A stretch of DNA of 64,000 bases, from positions 1,350,501 through 1,414,500 of the forward strand of contig CM024179.1 in assembly GCA_013433145.1 (NCBI GenBank). Reading direction: 5' to 3'. This document shows, in pieces, positions 1-12,800 of this stretch (positions are counted from its first letter, which is position 1; each line of letters starts with the position of its first letter). This stretch comes from Ascaris suum. Lineage: Eukaryota > Nematoda > Chromadorea > Rhabditida > Ascarididae. A model generated the notes under the pieces. That model was not told the DNA's origin. It did no database searches and saw nothing but the letters and a program-made list of their open reading frames with translations. A program made the position numbers and the translations under genes.

Positions 1-259
1 AGGTCGGTCGGTACCATAGCCCATATCCTGTTCCCCTCTCTCACCTTTTACGATGTCCTCTACTCAATCACAGAACTTCCCGATACCTTCTCCTTGACTG
101 TAAAGCATCTTCACGCATCATAAATAAAACCGTTGGCCAACCATAAAATACAACTTTCACATAAAATCAAATTTGAATATGCAAATTTCCGAATATAAAT
201 ATGCAACATTGATGAAACCTGAAAAGGCTGCAAGATGAACAAATTGATAGAGAACTAAC
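1..259. other. left edge, intron of the PDI gene
   Basis: The preceding minus-strand exon ends at 260 with a GT donor, and the remaining PDIA4 exons (b, b' and a' domains) must lie further left. On the minus strand an acceptor-like CTTTACAG sits near 100, but in the required phase the sequence meets a stop after about 12 codons without resembling PDI, so no exon is called. The pyrimidine-rich stretch at 28-60 is unexplained. Confidence 0.4.
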
Positions 260-3200
260 CTGTATCAGTTAACGCATCAAACAGTTTCGAGTGCTCATCG
301 GAAAAGAAACCCAATATTGTAACATCATCCTTTTTGAAGAATCGTTGTGTCTCTTTCACGGTGTTTAATTTTTTAGCAGCCGGCTTCGCTTGTTCCAACA
401 TATAATCCACAATACCTAAAATCGTATATATCTCATAGCATTTGTTATATTTTAAAATTCCCTTTATTTCTTTGAGAACCTTTAGAAAATAATGATTGCA
501 AAATTTGAGAAAAAAAAAACGAAAAATATAGAAACAAAAACAAAGTTCCAACTTCATCTTTCCCCAAAAAATATACTTATTTATCCACTTTTATGAAAAT
601 AATCTCCAATTAAGTGACATTTTAGAATATCTCATAGAATAAGGAGTAAAATAAAACCGTTAGTACTCCCCTCCTCCCCTTATCGGAGGGGAAAAACCTC
701 TCTAAAACGCTTGAGGAAAATATAACTTGAGGTTAAAAGAATCAAACCTTCAGCTGTACGAGGACCATTGTAATCGAAACGTTTCCCATAGCGAAAAATA
801 TGTAACGTGGGGAAACCGCTAACCGAATACATTTCAGCTAATGTTTTCTCAACTGTCGCATCAACTTTCGCCAATAAAATATTTTCACCCTTTGCCTGAA
901 AAAAAAAAAACTTTTATCTAATTTTATGTTAACATACAAATATCGGCCAACTAACTGAAAAAAAAACTTTTAAATGCGAATAAATAAAAAATAAACCAAT
1001 ATAAATAGTAAAAAGAAATTAAACAGAGATATTGCCTCATATACCGAAAGACTTTGCTTTCCCCTGAAACACGTTGCTTCCTCCACCCTTCACCTCTTTC
1101 CCTTACCATCTCCTGGCCAACTACAGGCTATAAGGTTATACGCTTTGTCGAATAAAAATTACCTTGCTAATAATTCAACCCTGGAAAGGATTATAAGGAA
1201 TAAAAAAATAAGGAAAGGCTGAACTATAAAGACAGCAAAAATGTGAAGCAATAAGACAACTGCAATAGGTAAAAACGATAGAAATATACGCCAACCTTAA
1301 GTGTCTTGGCAGCCTTTTCGTATTCGGGTGCAAGTTTCTTGCAATGACCACACCATGGTGCATAAAATTCCACTAGCGCTAAAGGACGTGATCCAATGAC
1401 CTCATCGAAGGTCTCATTCGTAAGTGCAACCACCTCTTCGGGTGGTGGCTTATAATTTGGATCTATCCGCTCCGATACCCATCGAACGATACCTAAATCA
1501 GTTTCACAAGCTGTAAGCTAACCGCTTAACCGCTTAAACGAACGATCCGAAGAAAACTGAGCAGATCATTTCCGTGATGGTTCCGAGACATTGGTATACC
1601 TTTTTCTGACAAGAAATACGAATGTACCACATCAAATTCACCAGGTAAATCTACCTCTACTATAATCAACGACGTGTCCCTTTCAGTGATTTGCTCTGAC
1701 GATCACTACGAATAGCAAATGCCTTCCAGATTTCGTGTGTGATGTACACCTTTAAAGGTTACGCTAAAAGATCGAACTAAACACTCTGCATGCAACCATC
1801 AGATGCTTTCCTATCCATCGTTTCACAACCCTCATTTATGTGTGCTCTCAATAGCAGAAGTCCGATCAATACCTTCTCGAATGGATCAAATCATCTGGAT
1901 TTGGAATAAATAAACTTCTAGCATTTTTCATCATCAATGTTTTTTCACAGTAACATAGAGCGAATCATAAAAGGCCTTCAACTTACATAATTGTAGATTT
2001 AATCATAGCCAAATGTCCCCATATTTTCTCAACGGCCGGATGCTATTAGAAAATCATCGAAGATCAAGATCATCTCTCGTCATGATCAACAAATCAACAA
2101 TATGTGAAAAGCAATATACTGACTAAAAAAATCGACTAAGTGATTCATTGCATTGATCAGCTCTATATATTGTTTTGATTGCTAGCCAATCTATAAATCA
2201 AACAATATAAGACTTGCCATCCGCATCTCTTGGTCCATCATAATCGATCGGATCCGTAGATTCATGCCAGAATTTCAACGTCGGATATCCATTCACACCA
2301 AAACTGTAACAATTACTTTAAACAATTACCTAATTCAGTGTTTTTAAGTACGTTTTTTTCGAATAGCACATGCAGCTCGCTATTAAATTCATTAGCTAAT
2401 ACAACAGAATATATCAGTTGAAATACTAGTACATACAATGTGAAAGAAATCCACTTACTTACTTTAAAAAAAAAATTAAATTAAATCAAATATAAAAATT
2501 TAAATAATTCGGCTAAACATTAATAACAAAAACGACTTTCGCCAAAAAATATGGTCATGAAGTAAAAATAAAATGAAATGCTTTAATTTATTAATTACTA
2601 ATTCATATTTATATTATTACTAATACTATTTATTCAATATTTATTAAAATTAAATATGATTATTAAAGATATTCATATTTATATTGTTGGAGATTCACTT
2701 TAATCAAGATGTATCAAAGATATCGACTCGTTAAGAAAACTTATCTCAGAATAAAATCATAAAAGAATGAGCAGAAAACAAACCGTGTGGCTAGTTCAGT
2801 CTCAACGGTGGCATCTACTTTCACCAATGGAATCGTCAACTGTTCTGCTGCTTTGATATATTCGGGTGCTAATGCCTTGCAATGGCCACACCTGGAAAAA
2901 TTATGAAAACCCGATAGATTAGTCGTCATAATATGCAAATTTTGCATTCCACTCACCTCAGTTATCAGTTCTATAGGTTACAAAAAAAAAAAAATGGAAG
3001 AGATAGCAAGTTCATATTTCAACTTACCTAACTGAGCATGCAAATTCTCTCCGAGAGAGGCACTTTTCTATGCCCCGATTGGTTTGATATGCATATAACT
3101 TTTCCCACCTTTAATTGTTAAGAGTTTAGGCAGTTAACGGCATGAAATGAGACATGATATATGAAACCAACCTGACGTCCAGATTATAGCCATAAAATTT

Positions 3201-4137
3201 TACAGAACTCTAGCCTTAGTTATTTCTAGGTCGGGAACTACCAAACAGACAGACAGACAAACGAGACGACACACATCACGACCTCACGACAACATTTTTT
3301 CAAAGCGAGTTTTCAAAAGCTCATTTAAAAAAGGCTTATTAAAGGACCATCATAGTGCTTGCGGATGGCTCAACCATAGTGGGCAGCCAATATATGAAAG
3401 GCTGATTCCATGAATTCTTGTAAACTGCTCCGTTGTGAACCTTAAATCTAGCACGATATGGAAAAACATTCAGCAAAGCCGCTAACCCCTGTATGGATCT
3501 AAATAAGCGACAATTGTCCACAAAGCGGTCATTCGACACGGTAATCGCCAATCTCCAACCTTATACCAACCTATCTCCAACTTTATACCAACCTATCTCC
3601 AACCTTATATCAACCTATCTATGCGTCTATTTCACTACCTTAGCTGCATAAAAAAACATCCGCGCAGGTAATCACCAATGTTGAAATTTGCATATTTCAT
3701 AAAAATTTACTCAGCATTTGTTCGTTTAATGCTCAATTCAACTAGATAAAATATTTCTTTCAATATAGACGAAAGAAACAATTAGCTGTAATTTTTATTC
3801 ACTTCTTTCAACAACAAGTTGCTAATAAGCCTTATGACCTTATATATTATTAGGTTAATATCAGTTACAAATAAATACCAAACAAATATAAAGAAATTTT
3901 TAAAAAAATATATATATAAATATATTATATTATATTAAAAAAATAAAAAATAAAATCATACCATGGCGCATAGAATTCAACAAGAACTGATGGATTCTTC
4001 TTGATGAATGCATCGAAATTTCTCTCCGTTAAAACAATAATACCATCTTCTTGTTCATAGTTAAGTTCATCCTCTTCTTCTTCGTCACTGAACGCCGATC
4101 CAATCAGCAACACAAATAGAATCCACCCTAAGAACAT
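260..4137 (-). CDS. PDIA4/ERp72-like protein disulfide isomerase, 5' part
   Basis: ER thiol oxidoreductase that forms and isomerises disulfides in secretory proteins. I join six exons by phase: 4137-3962, 2891-2784, 2303-2218, 1492-1296, 895-748 and 415-260, giving about 290 residues. The protein opens with a signal peptide ([17 protein letters not shown]) and an acidic stretch (DEEEEDEL). Two thioredoxin domains follow. Each has [10 protein letters not shown]; the first active site is split by intron 1 in the Trp codon. Each domain also has VDATVE and a YPTL/FPTL cis-proline region. Two a-type domains after an acidic N-terminus is the PDIA4 order; the b, b' and a' domains and the ER-retention tail would lie beyond the left edge. 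The start is the Met just inside an acceptor at 4153-4152, not the upstream in-frame ATG at 4167, which lies in the spliced-away part. Intron 3 uses a GC donor (2217-2216). Confidence 0.9.
3170..3330 (+). repeat. dispersed (CAGA)n-core repeat, copy A
   Basis: Lies in intron 1 of the PDI gene. CCATAAAATTTTACAGAACTCTAGCCTT, then a spacer, GGAACTACC and ACAGACAGACAGAC. The same order of blocks recurs at 13810-13975, 15675-15830, 53875-54005 and 56400-56490. Confidence 0.6.
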
Positions 4138-4150
4138 CACCGTCGAAACA

Positions 4151-4160
4151 CCTGTAATTA
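4151..4160 (-). promoter_or_regulatory. probable trans-splice acceptor of the PDI gene
   Basis: On the minus strand TAATTACAG is followed 14 bases later by the signal-peptide ATG. No coding exon is seen upstream, so a spliced leader is the simplest explanation; a 5'UTR intron is the alternative. Confidence 0.55.
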
Positions 4161-5119
4161 GACACATGGCAGATACCGTTTACAAATAAATAAATTTGCC
4201 GAATTAGTCCGTAACATCAAGCAACATTCATATAGTCCACTCTTAAGGACAGTCATTATCAATTTAAATTACAGGTAAGCAATCACATTTCCCCCCTCTC
4301 CTTCCCCTTCTTCTCGAACAACGAAAGATCAGAGGAAAGCAGTTAGTTGTTATGAGGATTTATGGGAGGTAAGTTGTAAACGAAAAGTAAACATTACACT
4401 GTAAAGAATCGAAAACTTCAAGAACAAACAATGGGAAGAACTGAGTATTTGTGGGAAAAAAAACTTCCCCGAAAGACAAAAAATTTCTATATTCTTTCCG
4501 GTCAAATTAGCTGGTCACCGAAGAGATCATCAACTGATCACCCAAAAAATGGGTAATTCTTGAAATTTTTTTCCACCCGAAAATTGAATTCCACAATGGA
4601 AAAGAAATAACCTTTAGTAATTTATCAATCAATAATCTGCAAAATTTGCATAAAAGAGAGCGATTCATCATGTGGGAGAAAAAATTAATGGAAGAGAATT
4701 GGAAAACACATATATGTCCATACTTAACAGATCAATTCTATTCAGTTTCTTTAACTACATAACCAGAAAAACAAAATAAAATATAAATGAGTAATATAAG
4801 TGAATTGTAAATATACTAGCCAGCAAATTTCTCATTAATACGAGTTCTGAAGCGCAAAGTATATATCCGCATTTTTTTCACCATGAAATGCGACCTTCGT
4901 TCTATGAAGGACGTCTATCGTCGTGGAAATCTAGAGATCACTGAAGGCAAACATCAACGTCAGGTGTCCGGAAATGAGTCAAGCAGCACTATTCCTCGAA
5001 ACTACTACCTTTCAGGTGTTAAGGTGAGCTAAATCTAACATCTCGTCGTAGATAATCTAACATCGACGATGATGCCTTATATACCTCCACATGCAACAAG
5101 AAATTATTTAATTAACAAT

Positions 5120-5275
5120 TAAAAATGAGACCTTAGGAATTTACATTTAGACTTGGTGTAGTTGAACAATTGAAATCATCCGACACGCAGACAGACAGAC
5201 ACAAACAAATACACATATATGCTCTAGCATGGATCCGGCTATGAAAAGTTCTTATAAAAGAGCGCAAAAAACTTG
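5120..5275 (+). repeat. dispersed (CAGA)n-core repeat, copy B
   Basis: Has GCAGACAGACAGACAC followed by a block (GCATGGATCCGGCTATG... CTTATAAAAG) that is also found after the core of the copy at 15675-15830 (GCATAGATCCGACATCG... TTTTATAAG). The 5' block is diverged. Confidence 0.5.
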
Positions 5276-6524
5276 CAGAAAATAAGCCTTTTTTTGGGAG
5301 CATGTGAGAGGATATACGACCTTTGTTGATTACCTATACTTCACAATTGAATAAGAAAAATTGAAATATATAAACGTACAAGCGAATACGGATGAAATCA
5401 AGAGAGAGTTTGAACCGAGGAAACTTGGGATGCAGCGATTGGCACTACCACCTTGTAATACCAGTCCACGGCAAACATTGTCTAGGTCGTCTTTGTTTAC
5501 CGCCGAGTTGAGTCTCTCTCACAAATATTCTTCTCGCTGACTCAATCACCTGATTTGAGCACCTGTGTTAATTTACCTGCTAATATGTTTTTTCCTGATT
5601 TAGGATCCAACATTAAATTGACTACCATATCTTCATTAAGAACTCATCGGTGCTCTTCAAGATCCTCTAGGAGGGCAACAAATCGAATTTGTTTGCTGCA
5701 AAAAGCTCCAGAAGGAGCCGAGACGACTATGGCAGAAATCTGATAGTCTTGAACATTTGCACCCCACAACGGCTACTCTGGCGCCCTGAAATGTTCCTCG
5801 ATATTTCCGGGGTAGAAAAACATGGAAAAATACTTCCTATTAGAACTGGTTTGAGAACAAATCCACATCAGTCCAGAAGCTTTTAATAATGCGTAGAACG
5901 CATACTTTCGTTGCTTTCTATCGATATTCTACTTTTCAACTCATAATGCCATAAATGTATCATCGTCAACATGCTAAACGGCGCTTTTGTCCGCAATCTA
6001 ATGTGTCATCTTGATTGGCTGGAAGTATTCTCATAATTGCTTGGTGGTAGATATCACCTGTTTTGCTTAATATTCGAGAATTCAATCATCGCATGTCACG
6101 ACCTCATCTAATATAGAGGAAAAGAACCCCCACCTCTCTTCCTCCTTCTTGGCGCAATTCATGGGGAATTAATATTTGCAGGTGGTTTCCACAGCAGGAA
6201 TGATTTAATGACATTCGACGGGAAAAATCCTTACAAAAGATGACACATAATAAGGGAGGAGTTGGTGAATATGTCCCCTTTCAGTTCCATGTATATTTGC
6301 ATCCAGAAAATTAATTCCACCTCCCTCCTCCCCCCCCCCCCCTCCCTGCCTCTCATTCTCCAGCATCGGCCTTTTGTCAACCCACCGGATCCGATTCCGA
6401 TTCAGGTTTGGCAAAATTTTCAAGCACGTTTAGTAAGCCAAAACTTTTCACACTTAACAGATTAACCTGTAAGATAATACAGAGATTCATTCTACAGCGG
6501 GTCGAGTACAACGCTAATTTCCCC

Positions 6525-6605
6525 ATTTCTAACTTCAACGAATCATGAGCGTAAATCAAGTGAACAGACATATAAATAGACAGACAAACAAATAGACATG
6601 ACACT
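6525..6605 (+). repeat. possible diverged copy of the (CAGA)n-core repeat
   Basis: Contains ATAGACAGACAAACAAATAGACATG, but the flanking conserved block is hardly recognisable. Weak member of the family. Confidence 0.3.
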
Positions 6606-6905
6606 ACCGATGTCCCTTCTAAATGATTCAACAACAGATTGGTTATGCAATTGGATCTTAGAAATCCGTTAAGGCGTATGCAAATTTCATGCTTTGCTTC
6701 TTTGCATATCTATACAAATTTGCATTAGCAAAACACATCACCGCAAGCTCATAACCTCACGGGTAGCTCGGAAAGTGACTGTGACTAGAAATGTGAAATC
6801 CGTTCGTTTAATTAATGCCATATGATGACCTCCAAACGTCAATATTTGAAGTTACCCATTAGTTTTCAAAGACTTAATCAGATTTAAATATACCCAGTAT
6901 AAAAG

Positions 6906-6908
<3 letters not shown>

Positions 6909-6983
<75 letters not shown>
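6909..6983. repeat. (TA)n microsatellite
   Basis: About 75 bases of uninterrupted TA in the region between rpl-6 and PDI. Confidence 0.95.
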
Positions 6984-6984
<1 letters not shown>

Positions 6985-7300
6985 GTAATAGGAATATAAA
7001 TATATAAATAAATAAATAGATGTGTATATACACACATATCCATCAATAAATCGGTGGCTGCAGACGCTTTAAAAAGAGATTGGCACTGCGCCCCATATTT
7101 CTACCCACCATCTGCCACCTGTGTATTTCCCTCACCTCTTTTAAGCTAATATATTCATAATGCAAATGCAAAAGACTGTGGTTAATAAACGAAATACCTT
7201 TCTCAATTCAACATGCAATAAAACCAACACAGCACAACAATATTTATGAATGTCCCTTCGGCGGATCAAAACAAACAACAGCATTAAACAACGATTCCGT

Positions 7301-10300
7301 TCAGAAGACCATCTCGTGCGGATATTGGTTCTTGCCGAGTGCAAACCTCGAGCCCATATACCCGAAGAGGAACTTGTGCTCCGGATGCTTCTTTATTGCA
7401 GCCAGTATGGGTGTGTCAACCTCCTTCTGATCCGCCTTCCTCTGCTCGGACACCGTATATTCCTGCAGCGATATCACACCTGTTTTTTTATCAAACAGTA
7501 GCCGCCATGACGTTAGCACTACATTTAGTCCAGGAAGTTTCCAGCCAAGGTAATCCAACAATGCGTAAAGAACAGCAAAATATTTCTTGCAAAAGTACCG
7601 GCAATTCAACGTACGCCTCACCTTGATTCCTTATATACGATTGGTTCTATTAGGTTTCAACCAAAATTCTGCACCCACATAGCTCCCTGCCATTAAACAT
7701 GTCGGTGGCCCCATCACACCAGTCAATATTTCAAAGGAAACAATGTCATTACAAAAGCATTAGGCAACACGGGACGGTTAGAGTGTTGTTAGCACTTCTT
7801 TGAGGCCAGGTATATCGATACAACCCCACCTCACCCAATGAAGAGCTTATTTCTTTAGCTTTCGTCGACGGCTGTACAAAGCTCGCATCGGCTCTGCTCA
7901 GTGCTTTTTTGAAAGCATCATCAATCACATTCAACACTTACGACAGCCCACACCCAACTATGAAGAGAACTTGAATCATCAGTGCCAGTATCTCTGAATC
8001 CATCTTCCTAACCAACTGCGCCATATGTACTACCTCCCTTATTCTTCTATTCCCTTCAATGTTCCTTTTCCTGGGAGCAGTATCACTAGAACACAAACCT
8101 CGAGTACGAGGACTCACGAGGTGCCTCAGCTTAGACCACTTGAAGCAACTTAAAGATAGAGCCGATTCTAAGCCGTTGCTTAACATCACGCAACATGAGC
8201 AAAAACACTTGTGTCAACATCTTCTAAGGCTGCACAAAAATAAGCAGGCCCAAGAGAATACATATATTTTTGAGGCAGAAAAAAGCCAAGCCCCTCAACT
8301 GCTCTACAACTCCCGACATTCGCTGAACACCTCAGTTGCCGACCTCTTCGCTCTCATAAAATGAATGACCGCTGTAAAATAAACATCTCCCTAATGAAAA
8401 ACCTCGTAAGGAATACTAAATTTTGCAACATCCTATGCAAAGCTAGACCCCTCCGGATCTTCCAGACGTTATCGAATCCGGAATCCAACACCACATAGCA
8501 AGATGCTCAGTAAGGCACCACGATCAAACGCAAACCCCACCCAAACAATCTAAACAACCTACCGCAGTGCTCTGAGCGAAGATGCTCGCATCACCCTTCT
8601 TTGGTGCCTTCTTCGAGTTGATACGTCTGAAATATGCATCATCGATATGCTCGGGGATTTTCACCCCCGAAACGTCGATTTTTGTCTTGGTGGCTATGAC
8701 GAACGCTTGCGCAATGCGACGTAGAGGTGTCGAATTTAACTTCAATGGACCTGAAATAAATAAGCAAAATATAAAAACACCATATGAAAATATCGACCTG
8801 TGTTACGAGGAGATAAAAGATCCCATCCAAGACCCTAACAGGAAAAGAACTCAACTCACCTGTTTTGCACCTAACCCCAAATCACCGACCCGACTTCGGC
8901 GACAACAGCACCTTTCATAATGAATTATTAACACTAGAGCGCAATAAAATTTAAAGGTTAATGCTGTTTTACAACCGACTGAGTGTATGCTAGAACGATT
9001 TTCAATCCAGAAAAATTATGCAACTGGTCAATCATGCAAAGAGAAGACAGGTGCTATTTCGTTGTTTCCCTGGTTACTAGTTCAGTCAGAGTCCTTGCTT
9101 CCCTTAATCTTATTCTGCATTCCTCAACCCATCCCATAATCAAGTCTTCCATCATAAAAAGCCACGAAAATCCAACAAGAAAGGACTTGGAAGGCATTTT
9201 TTTTTCTGTAAGCTTAGAACGTTACGACATGAAGCTTCAATGCAGAAATTCCCGTCAACATTCCCTCCCCTCCCCACGTCCTCTCCCCTCACTTTCCCCT
9301 GAGGGCATTTAATGCAGATTGCCCTGTATTTCACAAATAAATATGGGAACGTCCGCATATACTCATAGCTATATACAAATAGCTGGTAATAACGTTTTTA
9401 GCACACCTTCACTCAATGAGATGCCATCGGGAAAGACTTTTATCTGGAAGCAGACAGTTCTACAATGACATCACGAGGATATTATTTCGAAAGTCCCATG
9501 AATACTGTGGTAAAGACTTTTAACTGTTTTATTGTTTGATACAACGCTGATTTAGACAACGAAAAAATCCTGGCTATCAGAACAAAATGAGTGTTCCTGA
9601 AAAGAAGTCAATCCCAAGCTGGCCTCATGCCACGTAATGCTAGGCGAGCAATCGATTAGGTGATCGATGAAATAGCAAAAACGGCGTAATCGCAAAAAAA
9701 TGCACAGAAAGAAAAGTCGGCCGGAAAACGGAAGCGTGATAATAGATCAATTGCATACCGGTTACAAGAAGCAAACCGGATTTCTCCAACTGCTTCAGGA
9801 AGACAACTCGTTTTCCCTTATGTCTACCTGCGAGGATGATCAGCACTGTGCCAGGTGTTATCGACGATCGCAGTGGAACTTTCTTCGCTGGGCGCTTGAT
9901 TTTTCGCCGTGTTGTACGCGCCTCCGGTAAATATTTGGGCTGTAAGTTCACTTATGTCGATCAGCGTTAAGCAAGAAGAAAAGGACTGATGGACTGACAG
10001 AGCTCAAGCAAAGTGGAGAAAAGATATAGACAATGCCGTCAAGACTCATACCTCAGAATAGAAGCTTAAAAGAAATTTGTGGACGACTTTCCATAGTGAG
10101 CACAAGCCTCTCTCAGTAGTTTCTATGAATAAATCAAAGGGATTTTGAATTTTTAAATAAGGAGAAATATTCTCCATAAATAATTAAAATTTACACCACA
10201 AATTACGCAAAACAATGAAAATAATTTTATTTGAGACGATCGGATTTCTCGTTTGTAAGGAACAATTCGGTAAGACTTTTTCAACCGCAACATGATTGCA

Positions 10301-10593
10301 AATGTACTTTCTTTTTAGATTTATCTAAGAAAATTACGGCTATTATGAATAATAAAAAGAATACTAACCCCCTTATCTAAGAAAACCTTCCTTGTACCAC
10401 CATTCTTATCGCCTCCGATTTGCTTAATTATGAATTTTTCCTTTACAATTGGAGTTTTCTTCTCGACCGGAAATGGTTTTTTCGCATAAACACCACGTTT
10501 TGCATACATTCGTGCCGCCGAAAAACGCATCACACCTGGTGCTAATTGATAATTGCGTCGCATACGCGGCACATGCACCTTACTGCCTGCCAT
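7301..10593 (-). CDS. rpl-6: 60S ribosomal protein L6 (eL6)
   Basis: Structural protein of the cytosolic large ribosomal subunit. Four exons join in phase: 10593-10369, 9939-9759, 8750-8563 and 7462-7301, giving 251 residues. The N-terminus is basic. The middle exon has the family's KOW-like core ([20 protein letters not shown], then SGLLLVTG). Exon 3 carries the [20 protein letters not shown] segment and [10 protein letters not shown]. The last exon carries [12 protein letters not shown] and ends PHEMVF, matching the conserved eL6 C-terminus. The reading frame is complete and uninterrupted. The ATG follows directly on a TTTATAG acceptor. Intron 3 (8562-7463) is long and less AT-rich than the rest. 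Confidence 0.95.
7640..8540. other. compositionally distinct block inside rpl-6 intron 3
   Basis: By eye this block is clearly less AT-rich than the surrounding introns and is open over long stretches on both strands. There is a 101-codon plus-strand frame at 8059-8364 and minus-strand frames at 8189-7938 and 7937-7749 (the latter with [19 protein letters not shown]). No protein family was recognised. It could be a decayed mobile element or an unrecognised nested gene. Confidence 0.3.
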
Positions 10594-10602
10594 CTATAAA
10601 AT
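10593..10602 (-). promoter_or_regulatory. probable trans-splice acceptor of rpl-6
   Basis: On the minus strand TTTTATAG is followed at once by the start ATG (10593-10591). No upstream coding exon is visible, so spliced-leader addition is likely and would leave no gene-encoded 5'UTR. Confidence 0.55.
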
Positions 10603-11738
10603 TCCACGTGTAATATTTCATACCACAAGCATCAATCATAAACGATCGGTGAATCGCCTATATTAAATTCTACGGAACATCATATATCGTCTAAAATATT
10701 GTAACCCAGAAATAGGAGAAAGAAGGATTTCTTGCGAAGTCAATGACTGACACGGAAAGATAAATCCTCCTTTCAAACTCAACGGTTAATTAATGACACA
10801 TGCGAAACGTTTCATGAACCTTAAATCATCTACATGCTTATTACTCGCTTTTGCAAATTTGTCCAGAAAAAAAAACATCCCGTTACAAGGTTGTTTTCTT
10901 TTAACTATGTGATTGAAAATCCAGTCATATGGGATCTATTTCAAAAACTGCAGGAAGTTTTGAGGATTGAAGAGGCAACTTCTAACAGATAAAAGTTACC
11001 GAGTGAATATACTATCGTCTTTCTCCGATGGAGTGTTTAGATGCAAATAAACACCACCTGAATAATCACTTTTAACAGGTATTTTAACAGGTAAATCATC
11101 TTTGTGTTTTTGAAGGGTACCTTTTTCCACCTATAAATTTGACAGGAAAATTAACACACACTTTGTTAGCCACCTTGATTCAAATCGTTAGATGTGCTTA
11201 GGTGAACGAGAAAAAGAACAAAAAACTTGCGCATGGGTGAAAGGGTATAAAACTAGCAGCCAGCTCCCCTCCCTCTCCCTCCACTCTCCCCCACATCTTC
11301 ATTCCCCCCAAAAATATGAAAGACACGCATGCAATAACAAAAAATTGACGTTAAAATATCTTGCCGAACACTCCTCTGATAACTTCACAGACCTAAAATA
11401 TATTTTTCATAGCTGAAGTCTTAGCACGAGTAAAAATAAATGCAACGTTTAGCACACGAAATGGAAATTTTCATCCACCTTGAAAAGAGAGAAGGGAGGA
11501 CTTTATGATGGGCACTGAGAAGAATAGAGGGCATTACTCATCTACCTTTTGAAATAAGGAAAGCTCCTTTCCTTTCTAACTATATCTTCCCCGCTGACCT
11601 CTCACTTTCTTCTGAAACCCTTCTATCGGTCATCCAAATCCCGAAATTCCAGACTACAGAAACATAAACCTACGCCTATTCCTTCATCCCATCAGAGAAA
11701 TCATCCTCAGGAAGAAGGAAAGACAACCATTACAGCTT

Positions 11739-12005
11739 CTATTCAGTCACGCACTTCGAAAACAATAACCGCGCTATAAAGAAAGTGTAATCAAAGACGA
11801 ATGAGAAAACACGGTCAGACCACTCGAGATGCCCGTTGGTAGTGTATTCTGGAATTGGTGAGGCCATTTCTGATCGATAGCCAAGGTCGTGATCATCAAC
11901 GTGAACCTCGTGCATATACTTCGTTCCCTTTCTCCGGCTAAACTTATCAAATTTTCTAACATAAAAAGTCCCAAGCACGACCTGAGGTGTTTCCTCACTC
12001 TTCAT
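11739..12005 (-). CDS. hypothetical 88-codon frame, unrecognised
   Basis: The frame has an in-frame stop just before its ATG and a mixed, hydrophilic composition (MKSEETPQVVLGTFYVRK..., HEVHVDDHDLGYRSEMASPIPEY), with more charged residues than random AT-rich DNA would give. It lies 1.1 kb upstream of rpl-6 on the same strand. A GT after SDR could be a donor into further exons. I recognise no domain and cannot exclude chance. Confidence 0.25.
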   Translation of the reverse strand: MKSEETPQVVLGTFYVRKFDKFSRRKGTKYMHEVHVDDHDLGYRSEMASPIPEYTTNGHLEWSDRVFSFVFDYTFFIARLLFSKCVTE

Positions 12006-12528
12006 TTGTGCTCAAATGTCTCGTTTTTAATTCCTCTATGAAAGCAATTATCATACTCTCAAATGTAACAATTCACTCACGCCACCACCGCACAATCACT
12101 TTCAGCTAATACTGCACCTAAAAATATGTGTGAATAATACTTTCGAATAAGTGCTCAGATCAATGGTACCAATACCATAAATAAACTTAAAAAAAAAAAA
12201 ACAAACAGCAAAAATACAAAAAAGATCTCCCAATTGTCCTAAATTTGCAGGAATGCTCAATCGAATACGATTACTTTGATTAAAGTTCAGGTTCGTATTT
12301 GAGTTATCGTATCGACCGGAAGCGTTCGATGAGTGACCGGAACGGAAACAGTAAACCTTACAGCTATAAAATTAAGTCAAGATTACTTCTTAAGAAATTT
12401 TCAGCTATAATCAATTTTTTTTTTTTTTTTTTTTTTGTAATTGAAAAAGTTAGAACATTTATTTATTCATCTAATGGTATTATTTTCACAATTATTTTAG
12501 AGTTATTAGAGTTGATTCATTCCAAACT

Positions 12529-12529
12529 T

Positions 12530-12572
<43 letters not shown>

Positions 12573-12723
12573 ATATTATATTATATTATATTATTATATT
12601 TAATTATATATATTTATTAAATTATAATATAATTTATATATATATATATTATAATAAAATTAAATAAATAATTATATAATAAAAATATTTATAATTTATA
12701 TATATATATATATATAATTATAT

Positions 12724-12755
<32 letters not shown>

Positions 12756-12800
12756 AAAATAATATATAATAAATATATATATAATTATATATATATTTGA
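12529..12800. repeat. AT-rich imperfect (TA)n block
   Basis: About 270 bases made almost only of A and T, with several (TA)n arrays broken by TTA/TAA steps. Open frames here (Ile/Tyr-rich) are artefacts of the repeat. Confidence 0.9.

Larger units (their letters stand above)
4160..7300. other. gene-poor region between PDI and rpl-6
   Basis: No gene was recognised. The region contains two copies of the dispersed (CAGA)n repeat, a C12-13 run at 6330-6342 and a long (TA)n array at 6909-6983. A 48-codon plus-strand frame at 4884-5033 (MKCDLRSMKDVYRR...), containing a good donor AAG|GTGAGC at 5021, has coding-like composition but matches nothing I know. Confidence 0.5.

Noticed and set aside
1..118. 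Next PDI exon at the left edge
   Set aside because: Acceptor present, but the frame stops after about 12 codons and does not resemble the PDI b domain.
8059..8364. 101-codon plus-strand frame in rpl-6 intron 3
   Set aside because: No recognisable domain, no splice or start context, and competing frames on the other strand; reported only as part of the odd block, not as a gene.
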